The notes under the pieces: model-generated | Databases searched by the model: none | The model's input: the letters and a program-made list of their open reading frames with translations, nothing else | What the model was told of the DNA's origin: nothing | Made by a program: the position numbers and the translations under genes | Shown here: one piece after another, positions 24,525 to 37,300 of the stretch | Layout of the letters: every line of letters begins with the position of its first letter | Numbering within the stretch: position 1 is the stretch's first letter | Assembly (NCBI GenBank): GCA_038496445.1 | Contig: JALMLS010000130.1 | Span: 124,001-188,000, forward strand | Length of the DNA stretch: 64,000 bases | Source of the DNA: Trichosphaerium sp. ATCC 40318 | Taxonomy: Eukaryota > Discosea > Flabellinia > Trichosidae | Direction: 5' to 3'

Positions 24525-25084
24525 AGTCGTTGATGAGGCATTGAAGGGTTTGAAAACGAACTCTTTTGAACCTGATTGGCGTTAAAACAACTTTTGTTAT
24601 TGGTATCCTTTTACCTTTATCCTGAGATTCGCATGGCGTTTCTATTCGAGAAGAGATGCTCATAGTTGCGCTGTTTAATTTAAATTTCTACCGTTTAAGA
24701 CACGTGCCAAAATATTGGCAAATTTCAGGTGAATTCTAAGAAAGCAGCCTGTGTAGCACAAAAGGCTCGGCCGATTTGCCTAATGAGTTTGTAGTTCCAC
24801 GAAATCTGTTCTAATGATAGCACAACTAACTTCCTCCGCTTTCACTGCTACTTTGTTTTTACGTAGTCATTCTAAACTGTTATACAGAATGTCAGATGTT
24901 CAATCACTGCAGGAGCAGATGATGTAGGCATAGTTGTAGAACTCATTGTAGGATATGGTTGTACTGGCTCTTTAGTTGGTGGACCAGCCATAGTTGAAGT
25001 TCGCTTGGCATTTATTTAAGCTGAAACACTCAGCACACTCAAGTCTAATTGTTTAAAAAGTTTTTTATTTTTGCTCTATTTTTA
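24525..25084. other. Intergenic between two minus-strand genes
   Basis: About 560 bases upstream of the F-box/YwqK gene and downstream of the ABC transporter stop. It should carry the promoter of the former and the 3' UTR of the latter. A CACGTG lies near 24702. Short frames such as one near 24900-25010 are not convincing. Confidence 0.4.
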
Positions 25085-28000
25085 TCAATCAAGCGGTGTA
25101 GGTCTTGTTTTAGTAAGTACATTTCCATCGCTAAACTCTGCTGAATCAGTTTCATCATCATCGAAATCATCAACATCATCTTCAGATTCTTGTTCTTTTG
25201 ATTTTCTGTTCTTTTTCTTATCTTTCTTAGATGACTTTTTCTTTTCATCTCCTTCTTCTACACCTTCTATCTGTTCTTCATGTAATTGCCTAGATACTAA
25301 TTTGGCATAATAACCGCCGAGAGCCTACAAAAAAAGTAAGAAAGACAAAAACTTGACAGATGGTTTCTGAGTTTCTCTTTTTCTTCAAAAAGCACGCGTT
25401 TAAAATAAACACTTCTCCTTGAAAACTGTTTTTGTCACTTTATCAAAAAATACTTCGTCGATTAAATTTAATGAGAAAATAATTCCGCCAAGTGCAAGTG
25501 TTGGAGATGGCCTTCAAAGAAAAAAAAAAACAAACAAAAACTGAATTCGTACCACAAGCTCTGAATGAGACCCTTGCTCGACAAGTTTACCTTTATGTAA
25601 AACACAGATTTTATCAGCATCACGGACAGTAGTAAGACGATGAGCAATAACAATAGAAGTTCGTTTATGCATAAGTTTATCAAGAGCATCCTAAAAGTAA
25701 AAAAAAAAGTCAAAACACAAAACAACTTGTGACTTGCTGCCTATCACATACCTGAACCAAATGTTCGCTCTCAGCGTCAAGAGCAGATGTGGCTTCATCC
25801 AATAGCAATATCTAAAAGAACACTTAGACAACGAAGACCACAAAAGAGAAATAAACATACCTTTGGATTTTTTAAAACAGCACGAGCAATAGCAATACGT
25901 TGTTTCTGACCTCCAGATAGCTGAGCACCTTTTTCGCCTACTTGTGTATCGTATCCAGATTTTTGGTCTTTGATAAAATCATGTGCATTTGCTTGCTGTA
26001 AAAAAAGTAAGTGTAAGCAAGGATACAAACAAAAAGTGCTATAAATGTTGTAAATGAAATTCCATAACAAAAAACAAGTAAGCACAACGTATACATCGGT
26101 TTTACTAACATCAACTACACCAATACTAGCTTGTTGAAATGTATGATCAAAATAAAGCTTGGTGGCTTGCAATTCAATCATTTTGTGGCAAAACATTTGA
26201 ACAAAATTCAAAAAAAAAAAGAGGAAGAAAATTGTACCTTTGCCGCTTTTTTGATCTCATCAAAAGTTGCACCTGGTTTACCATACTCAATATTATCTCT
26301 TATACTTCCTGCACATTACATCATTAATTTAAAAAATATAACATAAAATAAACAAGACAGTACCAGCAAATAAGATAGGTTCTTGAGACACCAATCCGGT
26401 TTGTTTACGAAGCCAGTGTAAATCAAGTTTTTTCATGTTGACGCCATCTATTTTAACTTTACCCTTCAAAGGATCATAGAACCTTTGTATGAGTTGTACA
26501 ACTGTACTTTTACCGCTTCCAGAAGAACCTACAAGCGCAGTTGTAGTACCAGGCTCAGCCTAAAAATAAATTAAAACACGAAAAAAATAAGAAAGTAAGA
26601 CGAGAAATGTTGTTCGCTAAATTTTTGCTTTTCAGCTCTTTCATGATGAACAATGTTGTAGTTGGAGTATTCCCCACAAAAATTACAATACAATATCGAT
26701 AATAAACAATGCATTTGTAAAAATTAAGCATGTAGGTGTGCAAAACACCAACAAAAAAAAAAGCAGAACGTACTGTCAAGGTAAAGTTATCAAGCACAAT
26801 GTTCTCTTTTCTCGTAGGGTACGAGAATTTTACTTTCTTGAGTGTAATTCTTCCATTAAATTCCTCTATCTGTTTACCACCTATTTCAATAGTATTTTAG
26901 AACAGCTTAATGATGGTGGATAGAAAACCAAAAAAAAAGCCATACCCATATCAGCACAAATTTCAGGAGTTTTATCAATTACAAAGAATATAGCTGCTGC
27001 AGCGCCTCTGGCTTTCGCCAAGTCAGGGCTCAATTGACCGGCCTAATAATCATAAGTGTAAGTGTCGAACAACTTCTCAAACTTGGGAGCTATTCATTGA
27101 CAAGAGGTTTGAACACTAATGCCCACAAAAAAAAAAAAAAAAGAAAAAAAAGAGAAACCGTACCTGACCGATACCCATAGCGCCAATAATAATAGAAAAG
27201 AATACAGTAAGCAAATCGCCTATTTCCATTTCGCCAGATTTAACCAATTCGGTACCATACCAAAATGCCAATGCGTACACCAAAAACATGAAGAAAAATG
27301 AAAATCCAGCACCAGCACCTATACAAACACGTGATAAGTAAACACAGGCGAAAAAAATTGTGCCAACGGCAAAGATTTTAACAGTGTGGTAATCAGCCAG
27401 AAAACGTAAAATGGCACTTGTAGTAATAACGTCAAAGCTCTGGAATGAAAAAAACAAAAACTATTGGATGTTTTTTTTGCTTTTTACGTACCCATAATGA
27501 AGGCTTTCTTGAAGTTTAGTTTATAAGCAGAACGTAGTCCTGATTTAAACCTATTCATAAGAAGATGCTCCATAGTAAATGAATAAACTGTCCTGATACC
27601 AGTAATGGCTTCTGTAGCTGTAACAGTAGCCTAGCAATAAAAAAATGAGAAAATGACGTTCATGGTGATAACAAAAACACTATCTTTAACGTACATCACC
27701 AGCAGCGGTTTGACCAGTTTGTGCATTTCTGGATATTGCTTGTGTTTGTAGAGCACCAGAAACTATAATATTGTAAGTACGTGGTAAAGAAAAGGCGAAA
27801 ATAACAAAAAAACTTCTTTACTAAAAAAGTAAGAAACCAAACTTGTGTCGTACTTATGATTAGTGGAGAACTCGCTAAAAGTACAAGCGTGAGCTTCCAT
27901 CCATAGATAAAAGCAATCAAAAGACCACCAATAACTTGAGCTCCAAAAAAGAAAATCTGTCCAAGTTTTTCAGAAATACCACCTTGTACTAACGCCATGT

Positions 28001-28900
28001 CGGAGGCAAGTCGAGAGACAATTTCTCCAGTATCATGTTGATCATAATAAGCAACCTTTGAAAATAATTAGTACTAATTGATGTTCACAAAAAAACGGGA
28101 AAAAAAAGACAACAAAAAAAAAGTTGTTCGCTCACCTCTTGACGTAAGAGCGCTCTGAAAAACATAAGTTTTAGCACTCTTGATATCCTTTCTCCTACTA
28201 ATACCCAAGACGTTGTCATGAGAAATGTAAATGTAAATGAACCGACGGCTAAGCCAAGAAAGGCGAGAACTAAAACAAACTTATAAGGAAAAAAACTTTT
28301 GGGATTATGTTTTTTTTGTAAAGCCAAAACTAAAGCGCATTTGTTACGTACCCATAGGTGTGACATCGGCTTCTGCTATGTTGGCAAGGTCATTGAATAG
28401 TTCTCCAAATACAACAGAGAATGCAGGAAGCATAGCACCGCTAACGAGTGCAGCTAAAGAATATGTAAACTCAATGAACTTTAGTAAGTGTTTTGAGCGG
28501 TAAAAAGAAAATTTCAGTGAATTTGGCGACATCGGTTTTTTCAAATCTCCGATACTTAGAAGTAGTATTTACACCGTTTTAATAATCAAAATACATTAAA
28601 CTACGCGAGGGAAAGCGATTTAATATCAAAGCGAGGTTTAGAAATATTCGTACCAAAAGAGCCCAAAACAATGAGCCACCCAGTAGAAGGGTCCAGAAAG
28701 AGAATTCTGGTAAGTGCCACAGGCGGGTATTCGGGTTTGTTTTTCTCCTTTTTCTTTTTTTTGCCAAAACATCCTTTAGAACTCTCCTCGTTGTTATTCT
28801 AATTCAAAGCGTTAATTATTGCGAATAAAATCAGCTGTCGTGCTTGTACATCTGTATCTACACGAACTACTTCGAGTTCTTCACTGTCACTACTTGACAT
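25085..28900 (-). CDS. Half-size ABC exporter, ABCB (MDR/P-glycoprotein) type
   Basis: An ATP-driven exporter half-molecule (one membrane domain, one ATPase) that should work as a dimer. It starts at 28900 ([17 protein letters not shown]); after a GTACAA intron comes a Lys-rich cytosolic segment, [20 protein letters not shown]. The membrane domain runs from about 28700 to 27050, with [54 protein letters not shown] and [17 protein letters not shown]. The nucleotide-binding domain has Walker [16 protein letters not shown] (about 26540), Q-loop SQEPILFA, signature [14 protein letters not shown] (about 25915), Walker [16 protein letters not shown] (about 25800) and H-loop [14 protein letters not shown] (about 25650). 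After YYAKLVSRQ the C-terminus is a Lys-then-Asp/Glu-rich tail ending at 25085. All ATPase motifs are intact. The substrate cannot be predicted. Confidence 0.92.
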
Positions 28901-29719
28901 GATGCTGTAGTGGTGTTTATCTGATAATTATGACCAATAAACGATGTTGCTTAATGAATCGAATCAAGTCGGCTTAACAATTACGCCGGGCTCTGTCCGC
29001 CTTTATTACTAACTCGTTGTTCTCGTGACATTAATCGATTCACTCACAAACCATTCTTTATTAATTTTGGCGCGTTGTTGTCAGAAATGCTATTACAAGG
29101 CGTTAATATACATTAAAGCATTTTCTGTATGCGTCAGTACGTTAATTGCAACATATTGCGACTCCAACTAGTATTAATTGAGAATCATTGGCGCCTACCA
29201 ACTCTATCTGCAAAGGGCCGGTTGACGACATTCAATGCATCGCGTTCTCACCATCATTTCTTTCAGAGTCCCAAACCTAACAGCGAAAAATGAGTAAGTT
29301 TTTATGTATCAATCACAAACTTCTTTACAAATGGTATTTCTGCCAAAAACGGTAGTTCTCGCGTTGAACTAGAAGTTTCTTCAAGAAAACCGCAACGTGT
29401 TCCCAACAGAGAATCTTATAAACGTGTTCAAAACCGTCTTTAAAACAATAATATTCACGTGGCAGTAACTTTGACAGTTCAAGAAAAAAAAACATTGCAG
29501 TTGAATAGTCGTTGACCGATTGTTAAAAAAAACCTCATTTCAATCAGCGTTTTTATCGTTATAGTTGTTCCTTAAGCAACCCGCTAATAGCGTAAACAAA
29601 TGTACACACAGCGCTATTGTACGCTTTTTTTATTATCTACAGTAAGCAAAAACGTGCGGTCGGCACGGATTTAAATCATATTGGGTTTTTACTCTTTGTA
29701 GTGGTTGTTTTTTGCTGTA
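28901..29719. promoter_or_regulatory. Divergent intergenic region, ABC transporter and PA-domain membrane protein
   Basis: About 800 bases between divergent starts. It probably holds both promoters and possibly non-coding or very short 5' exons of the downstream gene, for example around 29290 (ATGAGTAAGT, which contains a donor-like GTAAGT) and 29601 (ATGTACACACAG before a GTACGC donor). A short open stretch at about 29370-29443 (SRVELEVSSRKPQRVPNRES) has no clear start, and I do not call it a gene. Confidence 0.4.
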
Positions 29720-31942
29720 ATGATACTCCCTACAACCGCAAGGTTACAGATGTTGTTAATACACCATGAAGAGTTGGAACCTTTCACTGCAGCCAACTTA
29801 CCGTGCGTTTTTTAAGTTTTTTGTTTAATTTTAACAATTTACGGAAAATCTCTAAATGGCTCACACGTGCGTAGGTTCGCTTCAGAAATACCAAAGGTTG
29901 TTTTTTCAGGTCGTATAATACCAAATAGTTGCCAAGATGTGAATTTTACGGAAACTATAATCGTTGTACCATCAGAAGAGAATGGATTTGATACGAGAAT
30001 AAGGTATTGCAGGTTTTTTATTCTTGATTGATTGTTCAATGTCGTTGTTTTGAAACAACCACTCATGGATGCACTACTGTTTTTCTTAATCATCTTTTGT
30101 TAAAGGAAGGCTCAAGCGAAAGGGGCAAGTGGTGTAGTAATGGAATCTCTAGAGAAGGGACCCGCAGGAAACGGTACGAGTGATGAAAATAGTGCACAGT
30201 TTTTTTTTGCCAAATAGCCTTTCTTTAGAGTGAGTTCTTTCTTTTCACTTTGTTTTCTCCTTGAGGTTGTGCTTGTTCTTACACAAAATAAAGGGTACTA
30301 TTTTTTCGACAAAGGAAACTATGATGATATAACAATACCTGCAGTGGAAATAAGCAGTACGGTACCAAGCACGCCTTCACGTGATTTAATGAAGTTTATT
30401 CAGAAAGTGATTTTCAGAAATTGATGACTTACCTCACGAATTGCAGTGATAGCACTTTAGTATCTGTACAAACACACGAAGGTACGTATTTTAGGTTTAA
30501 TATAAACGAACATACTCACGTGAATTCACAACCTTAGATGATAATCCGTTCATACAAGTCCATAAATCTACCGGTTTTTTGATTGGAGTTCTTCTCATAC
30601 CTCCAATGTGGTCTTGCTTTAACCTTGGTCTTATTCTTCTACAAATATTTAAAGCAAAGCGCTCTGGTAAGCTTAAAATGTCAACACCTATTGTTGTGAT
30701 ATGTCTAGAGGCAGCAGCAAACTTTTGTACGTGCTAGCGTATTTTATTTGCCTTTTTAAAGAACTTATTTTACGACAATCCACGTGTCTAACGAAACGCG
30801 TTTTATCGCTTATTTCTCCCAATAAAACTATACAGTGCTTGTTAGACTAAATTCGGCCAAGTATTTGTTTCAGAAATCGTTTGTGGGCACTTTTTTTAGT
30901 TTCAAATATTTTTTGTAGTTTTGTCTATTTTTGTTAACAGAAATTCTAGGCCGGCTATTATACTTCACTGTTGATCCGTTTAATGGTCGACACATAAATG
31001 TAGCTTTACACTCTATTCTATCTGGAGTATGGTTCCCGTTTGCATGGAGTGCTATATTCGTTGTTGCTCTTCATTGGTATGAAGTAATGACTCATAGAGC
31101 AGTTATGCCAAACGGTTTTTTGGTGAAAACTAGGATACCTTTTTACATTGTCAGTGCAATAGTCATGTCAGCGAGTTTCCTTGGTCTATTAGTTGGTAGT
31201 TTTGTATTTGTATTCAGCCAGTATTACGTACGGACAGAGCTTTTTAATGGATATTTTTCTTTTCTTTTTTCTGTTCAACGAAAATTAATCAATCTTCTGA
31301 CCTAATGTCTTAGGTCAATATCGCTCTCATATTCATGGCTAGTGCACTAACTGGTTTGATTATATTTTACCTTACATGTGGCATTCGGGTTCTTTATAAA
31401 CTATGGAACATACCATCTAACAAAGCTGTTGATAAAATTTACAGAGTACGAAAAGACTTCTCAACTTTTTTTTTCTTTGTTGTTTGCAACACAACCTTTT
31501 CTGCAAACCTACCGTTTTCACTGTCCTCATGTGATTTATTTTAGATACTTTTCAAAGCACTTGCCGTTGGGATAATAGTTATAATTGCGATTTTCGCTAT
31601 CATTTATTGGGAAATTCCTTTCACAAACACTTCAGCAACTGCTTACTTTGTACCGATCATGGTTTGGTACTATTGTTTGATGTTAGCATCAACAATACAA
31701 ATAACAAATGTATTATACACCTTTGATGGTGAAGAGAAACAATCAGGTATGTATTTGTGCATCTAGTCTTACCAACGTTCTAAATTTTGTTCAAAAAAAT
31801 AGGTATTTCACCAAAAGAAACATCAGAACCAAATTTGGACCGTATTATAGCGGAAGATTCAAAAGTAAAGCCTGTAGAAGGAGCGTGTAGAATTAAGAGC
31901 GTAATAAGTGAGGACACTTCGAGTACTACTGGCGAGAAGTAA
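29720..31942 (+). CDS. Protease-associated (PA) domain multi-pass membrane protein, possibly receptor-like
   Basis: The extracellular part is a PA domain: PFTAANLPFASEIPKVVFSG, then a RIRKAQAKGASGVVMESLEK segment (about 30100) that is the usual A-x-x-x-GA-x-G-V core, and GYYFFDKGNYDDITIPAVEI (about 30290). The first exon called (29720, MILPTTARLQMLLIHH) follows a hydrophobic WLFFAV stretch, so an upstream start completing the signal peptide is likely. Membrane segments follow: FLIGVLLIPPMWSCFNLGLI (about 30575), HSILSGVWFPFAWSAIFVVA (about 31010), FYIVSAIVMSASFLGLLVGS (about 31145), ALIFMASALTGLIIFYL (about 31322), AVGIIVIIAIFAIIYW (about 31564) and YFVPIMVWYYCLMLAS (about 31650). The C-terminal tail is cytosolic and polar, ending SVISEDTSSTTGEK. 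At least six helices plus a likely one near 30690 would give a seven-helix layout. Function is unknown. Confidence 0.72.
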
Positions 31943-32050
31943 GAACAAAAAAAATGCGAAAACGCTTTTGTATTTTTCCGAAACAATTTGTTTCAACCAC
32001 GGTAAAATAATGAAACTATAAGTATAAAATACATTACATTTGTAAGATTA
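31943..32050. other. Very short tail-to-tail spacer with small inverted repeat
   Basis: Only about 108 bases separate two convergent stop codons. GAAACA (31980-31985) and TGTTTC (31989-31994) form a weak 6-bp stem. The 3' UTRs must be tiny or overlap. Confidence 0.45.
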
Positions 32051-34001
32051 TCAAAGTCCACGTGATCTCATTTCTCTTTGAACAGCTACCATAGAGCGAT
32101 ACTTTTTGCCATTTTCATCGAAAAAATATTTATCGAATCTACCCTTTGTAGCACCTGCTTTCCTTTGAACGAGTGTCATACGCCATCCCTAAGAACATAT
32201 ATGTTTAGTAAAGTATTTGTCTTGATGATTTATTACCAAGGGTAGTACAAAGGTGTCTGTCTTTTTTGGAAAGTGTTTCTTTGCCTTTAATTTCTTTGAG
32301 TTTGGCGCTGTGGCAGTTTTCTTTGTTGGTGCAACTACGGAGTTAACAAAATTTTCAGTATCCGAATCATCACTTTCACTGACATCAGGGATTATCTTAG
32401 AGCTCTTGTAATAACTTATCTTTCGTAGTTTGCGAGGTGAACGTCTAAGCACTTTTTTTTTCAAAGATGGTTTTTTCAGTTGTGTAATTTTAGTACGTTT
32501 AGAAGGTGTCTTCTTCTTGTTACTGGAAGCTTTCGCTACAGTCTTTGATATCTTTTTCCTCTTTGGAGACCTAGCTGTCATAATTGGCGGATCAACATCA
32601 GTGAGGCGGACTCTCTTGTATTTTTGGACAAAACTCTTGTGGTTCTTCCTGAAAACCAGAATCAGTTTTTTTAAAGTCGTCTTTTATTAATTTCGCACCT
32701 GAGTGAGGCCCACCAGTCTTCTTCGTCCGTCGAGAGCTCTCCAAGTTGCTATTGTTTTGTTATTAAAGATTAATATTATTGTAAATTAAATCTTACATGA
32801 GCACACCAAACACGTTCGCCTTCAATTGCGATTTTTTTTACTTTTTTACCAGGTTTTGCTTTTTTCTTTTTATGAGCATTCGCAAGCCACCCTTCACGAA
32901 TTAGAGATATTTAACAGTATTCCAGTAACCTCACTTACCGTGGTACCGACTAAAACAGAAGAGTAAATAACAAGAGCTGCCAAAAAATAAGAGCACTTAC
33001 TTGAGCATGTGATCCTGTGGTTCAGTTGTATCCCATTCTCCGCAGCAAAAGATACGGTAGCTATATTTAGATTAGGTTCATACCATACAGCTTAACAAAT
33101 AATAAAGTCACACCTGTCTTCTATGTACTTTCCTACTCCCTTGAACTCCCTGACACTTTCCCAGTCTCTTATATAAAATTAGAACAAACACCATGAAAGG
33201 CACTGGAAAAATGAACAAGTTCCATGGCTTTTACAAACAGTCTTACCTTGTTTCCCATTCGGAGCTCAGTTGTACAATGTACTTGGCGCGTACATTATGT
33301 AACCTTTGAGGATAAGAAAAATAAGTTACAATAAAAAAAACGGTTTTGTGTTTTTCTTTTGGATTATTCTCGAAACCACGTGATAAAAATAATTTCATTA
33401 CGTACCCCAGAGGTCGTAATATTTCTGCCACTTCGCCTTGAGTAGCTTCAGCTACCTACGAAAGGAGCTATGAGACAGAGAATACCAAAAGCAAAATGTT
33501 CAGCCACGCACATCGCTTGGTGTTGGGTACGTCGTGAAAAGCTCGTAAATAACTGATTTGACTTGTTTAGGCGTAGTTCTGTTTAAAAGCTACCACAGTT
33601 AAGAAATAGGCTATCAACGTTGTTTACGAACCATGCAGGCTATTACGAGACGCCATGGATCGTAAAATAGAAGTTCTTGGATAAGGCCCTATTAAACAGC
33701 GTGTTAGTACAAAAAACAGGCGTAATGGCGTACGTGTGGTGATAGCGGAGGTATATAAACGGTTTTTTTTGAAAGATGCTGTGGCGTCGTTGTGGTTTTA
33801 TACCCGAGCCTTGTTTTGCTCCAGCTAGGTTCTATTAGGCATGCATAATCCATACAAGTGAAAAAGAAGTCTCGCAAATGTTCATTTTCTGCAAACAACA
33901 AAAAAGATTCAAGTTTTCTTTTTAGTATACTTTATCAGTTGCTTCCTTGTAATATTTTGTACTTTAGGTGCAAGTTTAGGCTTTGGTTTTCGTCTTGGCA
34001 T
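32051..34001 (-). CDS. MBD4: MBD4-like mismatch-specific DNA glycosylase (HhH-GPD) with C-terminal methyl-CpG-binding domain
   Basis: MBD4 removes T or U from G mismatches made by deamination at CpG sites. The glycosylase comes first: GLIQELLFYDPWRLVIACM (about 33690), LLNRTTPKQVKSVIYELF, VAEILRPLGLHNVRAKYIVQ (about 33420-33260), EFKGVGKYIED (about 33140), YRIFCCGEWDTTEPQDHML (about 33050) and RYH..GWLANAHKK (about 32950-32880). The family's catalytic Asp in the PxDH context is present. A basic Lys/Arg/Ser-rich linker with SPRK/SPKRKK motifs follows. Last comes GWRMTLVQRKAGATKGRFDK and GKKYRSMVAVQREM (about 32160-32060), a good methyl-CpG-binding domain. Animal MBD4 has the opposite order. 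The start is uncertain: 34001 (MPRRKPKPKLAPK) may be a first exon, but its join to the next exon (ENEHLRDFFFTCMDYACL) is unresolved; 33853 is the nearest internal ATG. Confidence 0.85.
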
Positions 34002-34366
34002 TATGTTTCAATTGATCTGCTTGAAAGAAGAGCGTTTGTTTAGTTATCCAAGCTTTTACAAAGATACAGTGAAGTTGATGCAACGTGACTTGCGCTTTTT
34101 AAGATGTGACCTATGCTGGTTTTTGTTAAATGAAAATGTTGCAACTTTCTGTAGTGTTGCTTAACTGCCACTGACAACTTAACGCAATTCACAGTTGTTC
34201 AGTGTGGCTTATGGCAAACATTGCAAGGCGACCTATGCATACATCATACACATAAAGTCAATTGTATGTAGAGTCAACCTTGGTCTCAGAGGAAGTACTT
34301 TTTTATGTTTCTCTGCAGATAAAGCTTATTTGTATAACGTCATTTTTTGTTCTCACGGAAGGTCTT

Positions 34367-37300
34367 ATGGCTACACGCTCTACCATCCTCGTATGCCTAT
34401 TTTATCTCATGTATACAGTGTATGGTACGTATATACAATGTAGTATCTTGGTACAAGCATAACAGCGTGTCTGGATGACGTTTTTGATTTACCTCTACCG
34501 GGAGATATCTTTGAAAAAATTTTATCATTTGATGTTTCTTACGCGTGTAGTTTTACCAAACAAATTATGCGACTTTACGAACACGTGCTCGAAAACTAGC
34601 GAATTTCTTTTTACAGAAAATTGTTTCAAACCATACTATCTACCTTATGCTCACCACACATGTAGCCTCGGGGATCATACGAAATAACACTATTTATAAA
34701 AGGTTCGTGCGTAAATGGGACTTTAGTAAGTTTGCTTATAACCTTAAGAACAAGCGCATCAGATCCTAACAATATTGATATCCAAATAACCTTTGCAGGA
34801 GCATCAAGACAAGCAAGTGATACCTTATCTTAAGTAAAAATACTTACCGGCTACTAAAGGTTGAAGGTTTTGAAGAGGCAGTACAAGGAGCTATATTCGC
34901 GTGGGTGTGTAACATATTATGTGTAGCGAAAGAACATTTTAACATTGTATTTAGGAGCAATTGATTATTGCTGATCAGCGAATAGCTATTACAGTACAGT
35001 TTGGGCAAATTCCAACATTGTTGAATCTTGCACAAACTACAGTGACAAGAGTTTTTGGTTTAGAAACAGCAGCTGTGACGTATGTAGAACTTGTTTTTTT
35101 ATATAGTTCTTGCTTTGTTTTCTCAACGCTTCTTAGATTGGAACTCGAAGAGCGGTTTTTTCCTGGAGGAGATTATCCAAGAGAACCAGAGTATATGATA
35201 CCATCAGTATTTGAACCACCAACACAGATGGGCCCTGCCAAAACTGTTGCAAAGGTAAACCTGATTTACTTTTTTTTTGATGTATTGTGTTTTTTACTCA
35301 CCATCTCAGATGTTATTCCCTGAAGATGCTAATCGCTTTGATTCTCAAGAAGGCATCACAGATGGTGTCATTACTTTATCAGATTCAGCTAATTTCGACT
35401 GGGATATAACGACACCTGTAGAACGTGTACGCCTTGCTTTTTTTTCATATTTTTATCTTTTAGGAACCCTTAAACAAATATCACATTAGTGGTAACATAA
35501 AATAATTAGGGAGCTGTAGACGGATTAGGTGTACTAGTAAGAGAATTTGGTCACGTTTTTGGTTTCATCTCAGATACAACACGACGTAATCTTGGCTCAA
35601 GCCTTTTTCTTTTTCATCATTTTAAATAACGTGCACTTTATTCATGTTTTTTTAAGTTGAAACTCCTGTGGGTACCACTGTATATCCTACTGTTCTAGAT
35701 ATATACAGATTCCCTGTCATTTTAGATCCTAGTTGGCTTGGATCACAGCGCATGCTGATACCGGGTACTTATTTGTTAAAGCGTACTTTATTTTTTCTAA
35801 TTTTCATTTAACACTAGGAATGCCAGCCATGTATTACACTAATCAAGAGACTGATCCTAAGGGAATAGAATTTTCAACTGGTCTTCTTGGATCAGATAGG
35901 AATCCTGCAGATTCATGGAAAGAAGGAAGGAACTTAGGTACGTCAATTAAAAAAAAAGTTGAGCCAAAACATTTAAAATAAAACTGCTCTCCATACAAAC
36001 CAGTCTTTCTTAATTGCAATAGGTATGATGGATCCTATAATAGACCCCAATGAAGTACCTGGATTTAGTTTAAATGATATAAACGCATTTTATCGACTTG
36101 GATGGACACTACCTTGTACACACTTGAACACAGAATTTTATTTTTCTAACTACTATTATTTTGAAGTAAATCAAGTTCCTTGTCCAACTATCTTTTGGGT
36201 GTTTCCTATTCAAGCAAGACCAGGAGATAGAGTAACAATCAGAGGATTTTTCTTCTTTGAAGATGTATCTTGTATACTTGGAGGAGTAGCTTCAACTATC
36301 CAAGGAGAAAACGTGGTAGTTAACAATGCAGCATCTGAAGTTGTAAGTCAACACTTATTCTATTTTTATGTCTAACTTCTAGTGCAGAGCTGTACAGTAC
36401 CCAGTACTGTTACAATAGAATTAACGGGAATTGAAATAGCTTCAGGTGGCATTTTAAGTAACCAGATACCTTTCAGGGTAGGAGAACCTACAACAGCTCC
36501 AACGGACGCATCGCCAACTCGTCCACCAACAGCTGCTCCAACTCGTGCCCCTACTCTAAGTCCTACTACAAGGCCTCCAACAACTAGATCTCCTACAACT
36601 AATCCTCCATCAAGAGCACCTACAAGGTCTCCAACTGTTGCTCCTACCACTAGACCGCCAACACGTTCGCCCACAACAAGACCACCGACTACAACATCAC
36701 CAACAACTAATGCGCCTACAAGAGTTCCTTCCAGAGCCCCAACCCGCCAACCAACCACACTACCACCGACCACTTCAGCTCCAATCACTAACCCACCATC
36801 ACGAGCGCCTACAATAGCACCAACGATGCAACCTACAACAATATCACCATCAACTCGAGCACCTACAACGCGAGCACCAACTTCACCACCTGTACCACAA
36901 CCAACAACACAAGCGCCAACAAGGCAACCTACGACAATACCGCCATCAACTCGGGCACCTACAACACGAGCACCAACCTCACCACCTGTACCACAACCAA
37001 CAACACAGGCACCAACCCTGGCACCATCAACTCAGGCACCGGTCGTTTCACCTACCACAGAACCACCAACAATCCTACCCACGTTGCCTCCGACAACAAG
37101 CCAACCAACAACTTTTTCACCAACGCCTTCAACAGGCGCAGCTCCATCAACAGTTTCTTCACCATCAACTGATTCAACACCCTCAACTGAGTTCACACCT
37201 TCAACGATTCAGAATCCATCAACCCTCAGGGCTCCAAATACAATCGTATCACCATCGACAGTAATCACTCCATCAACAATAGTATCCCCAGCATCAACAA

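Noticed and set aside
25045-25310. Separate small Lys/Asp-rich protein gene
   Set aside because: It joins in frame after YYAKLVSRQ as the C-terminal tail of the ABC transporter.
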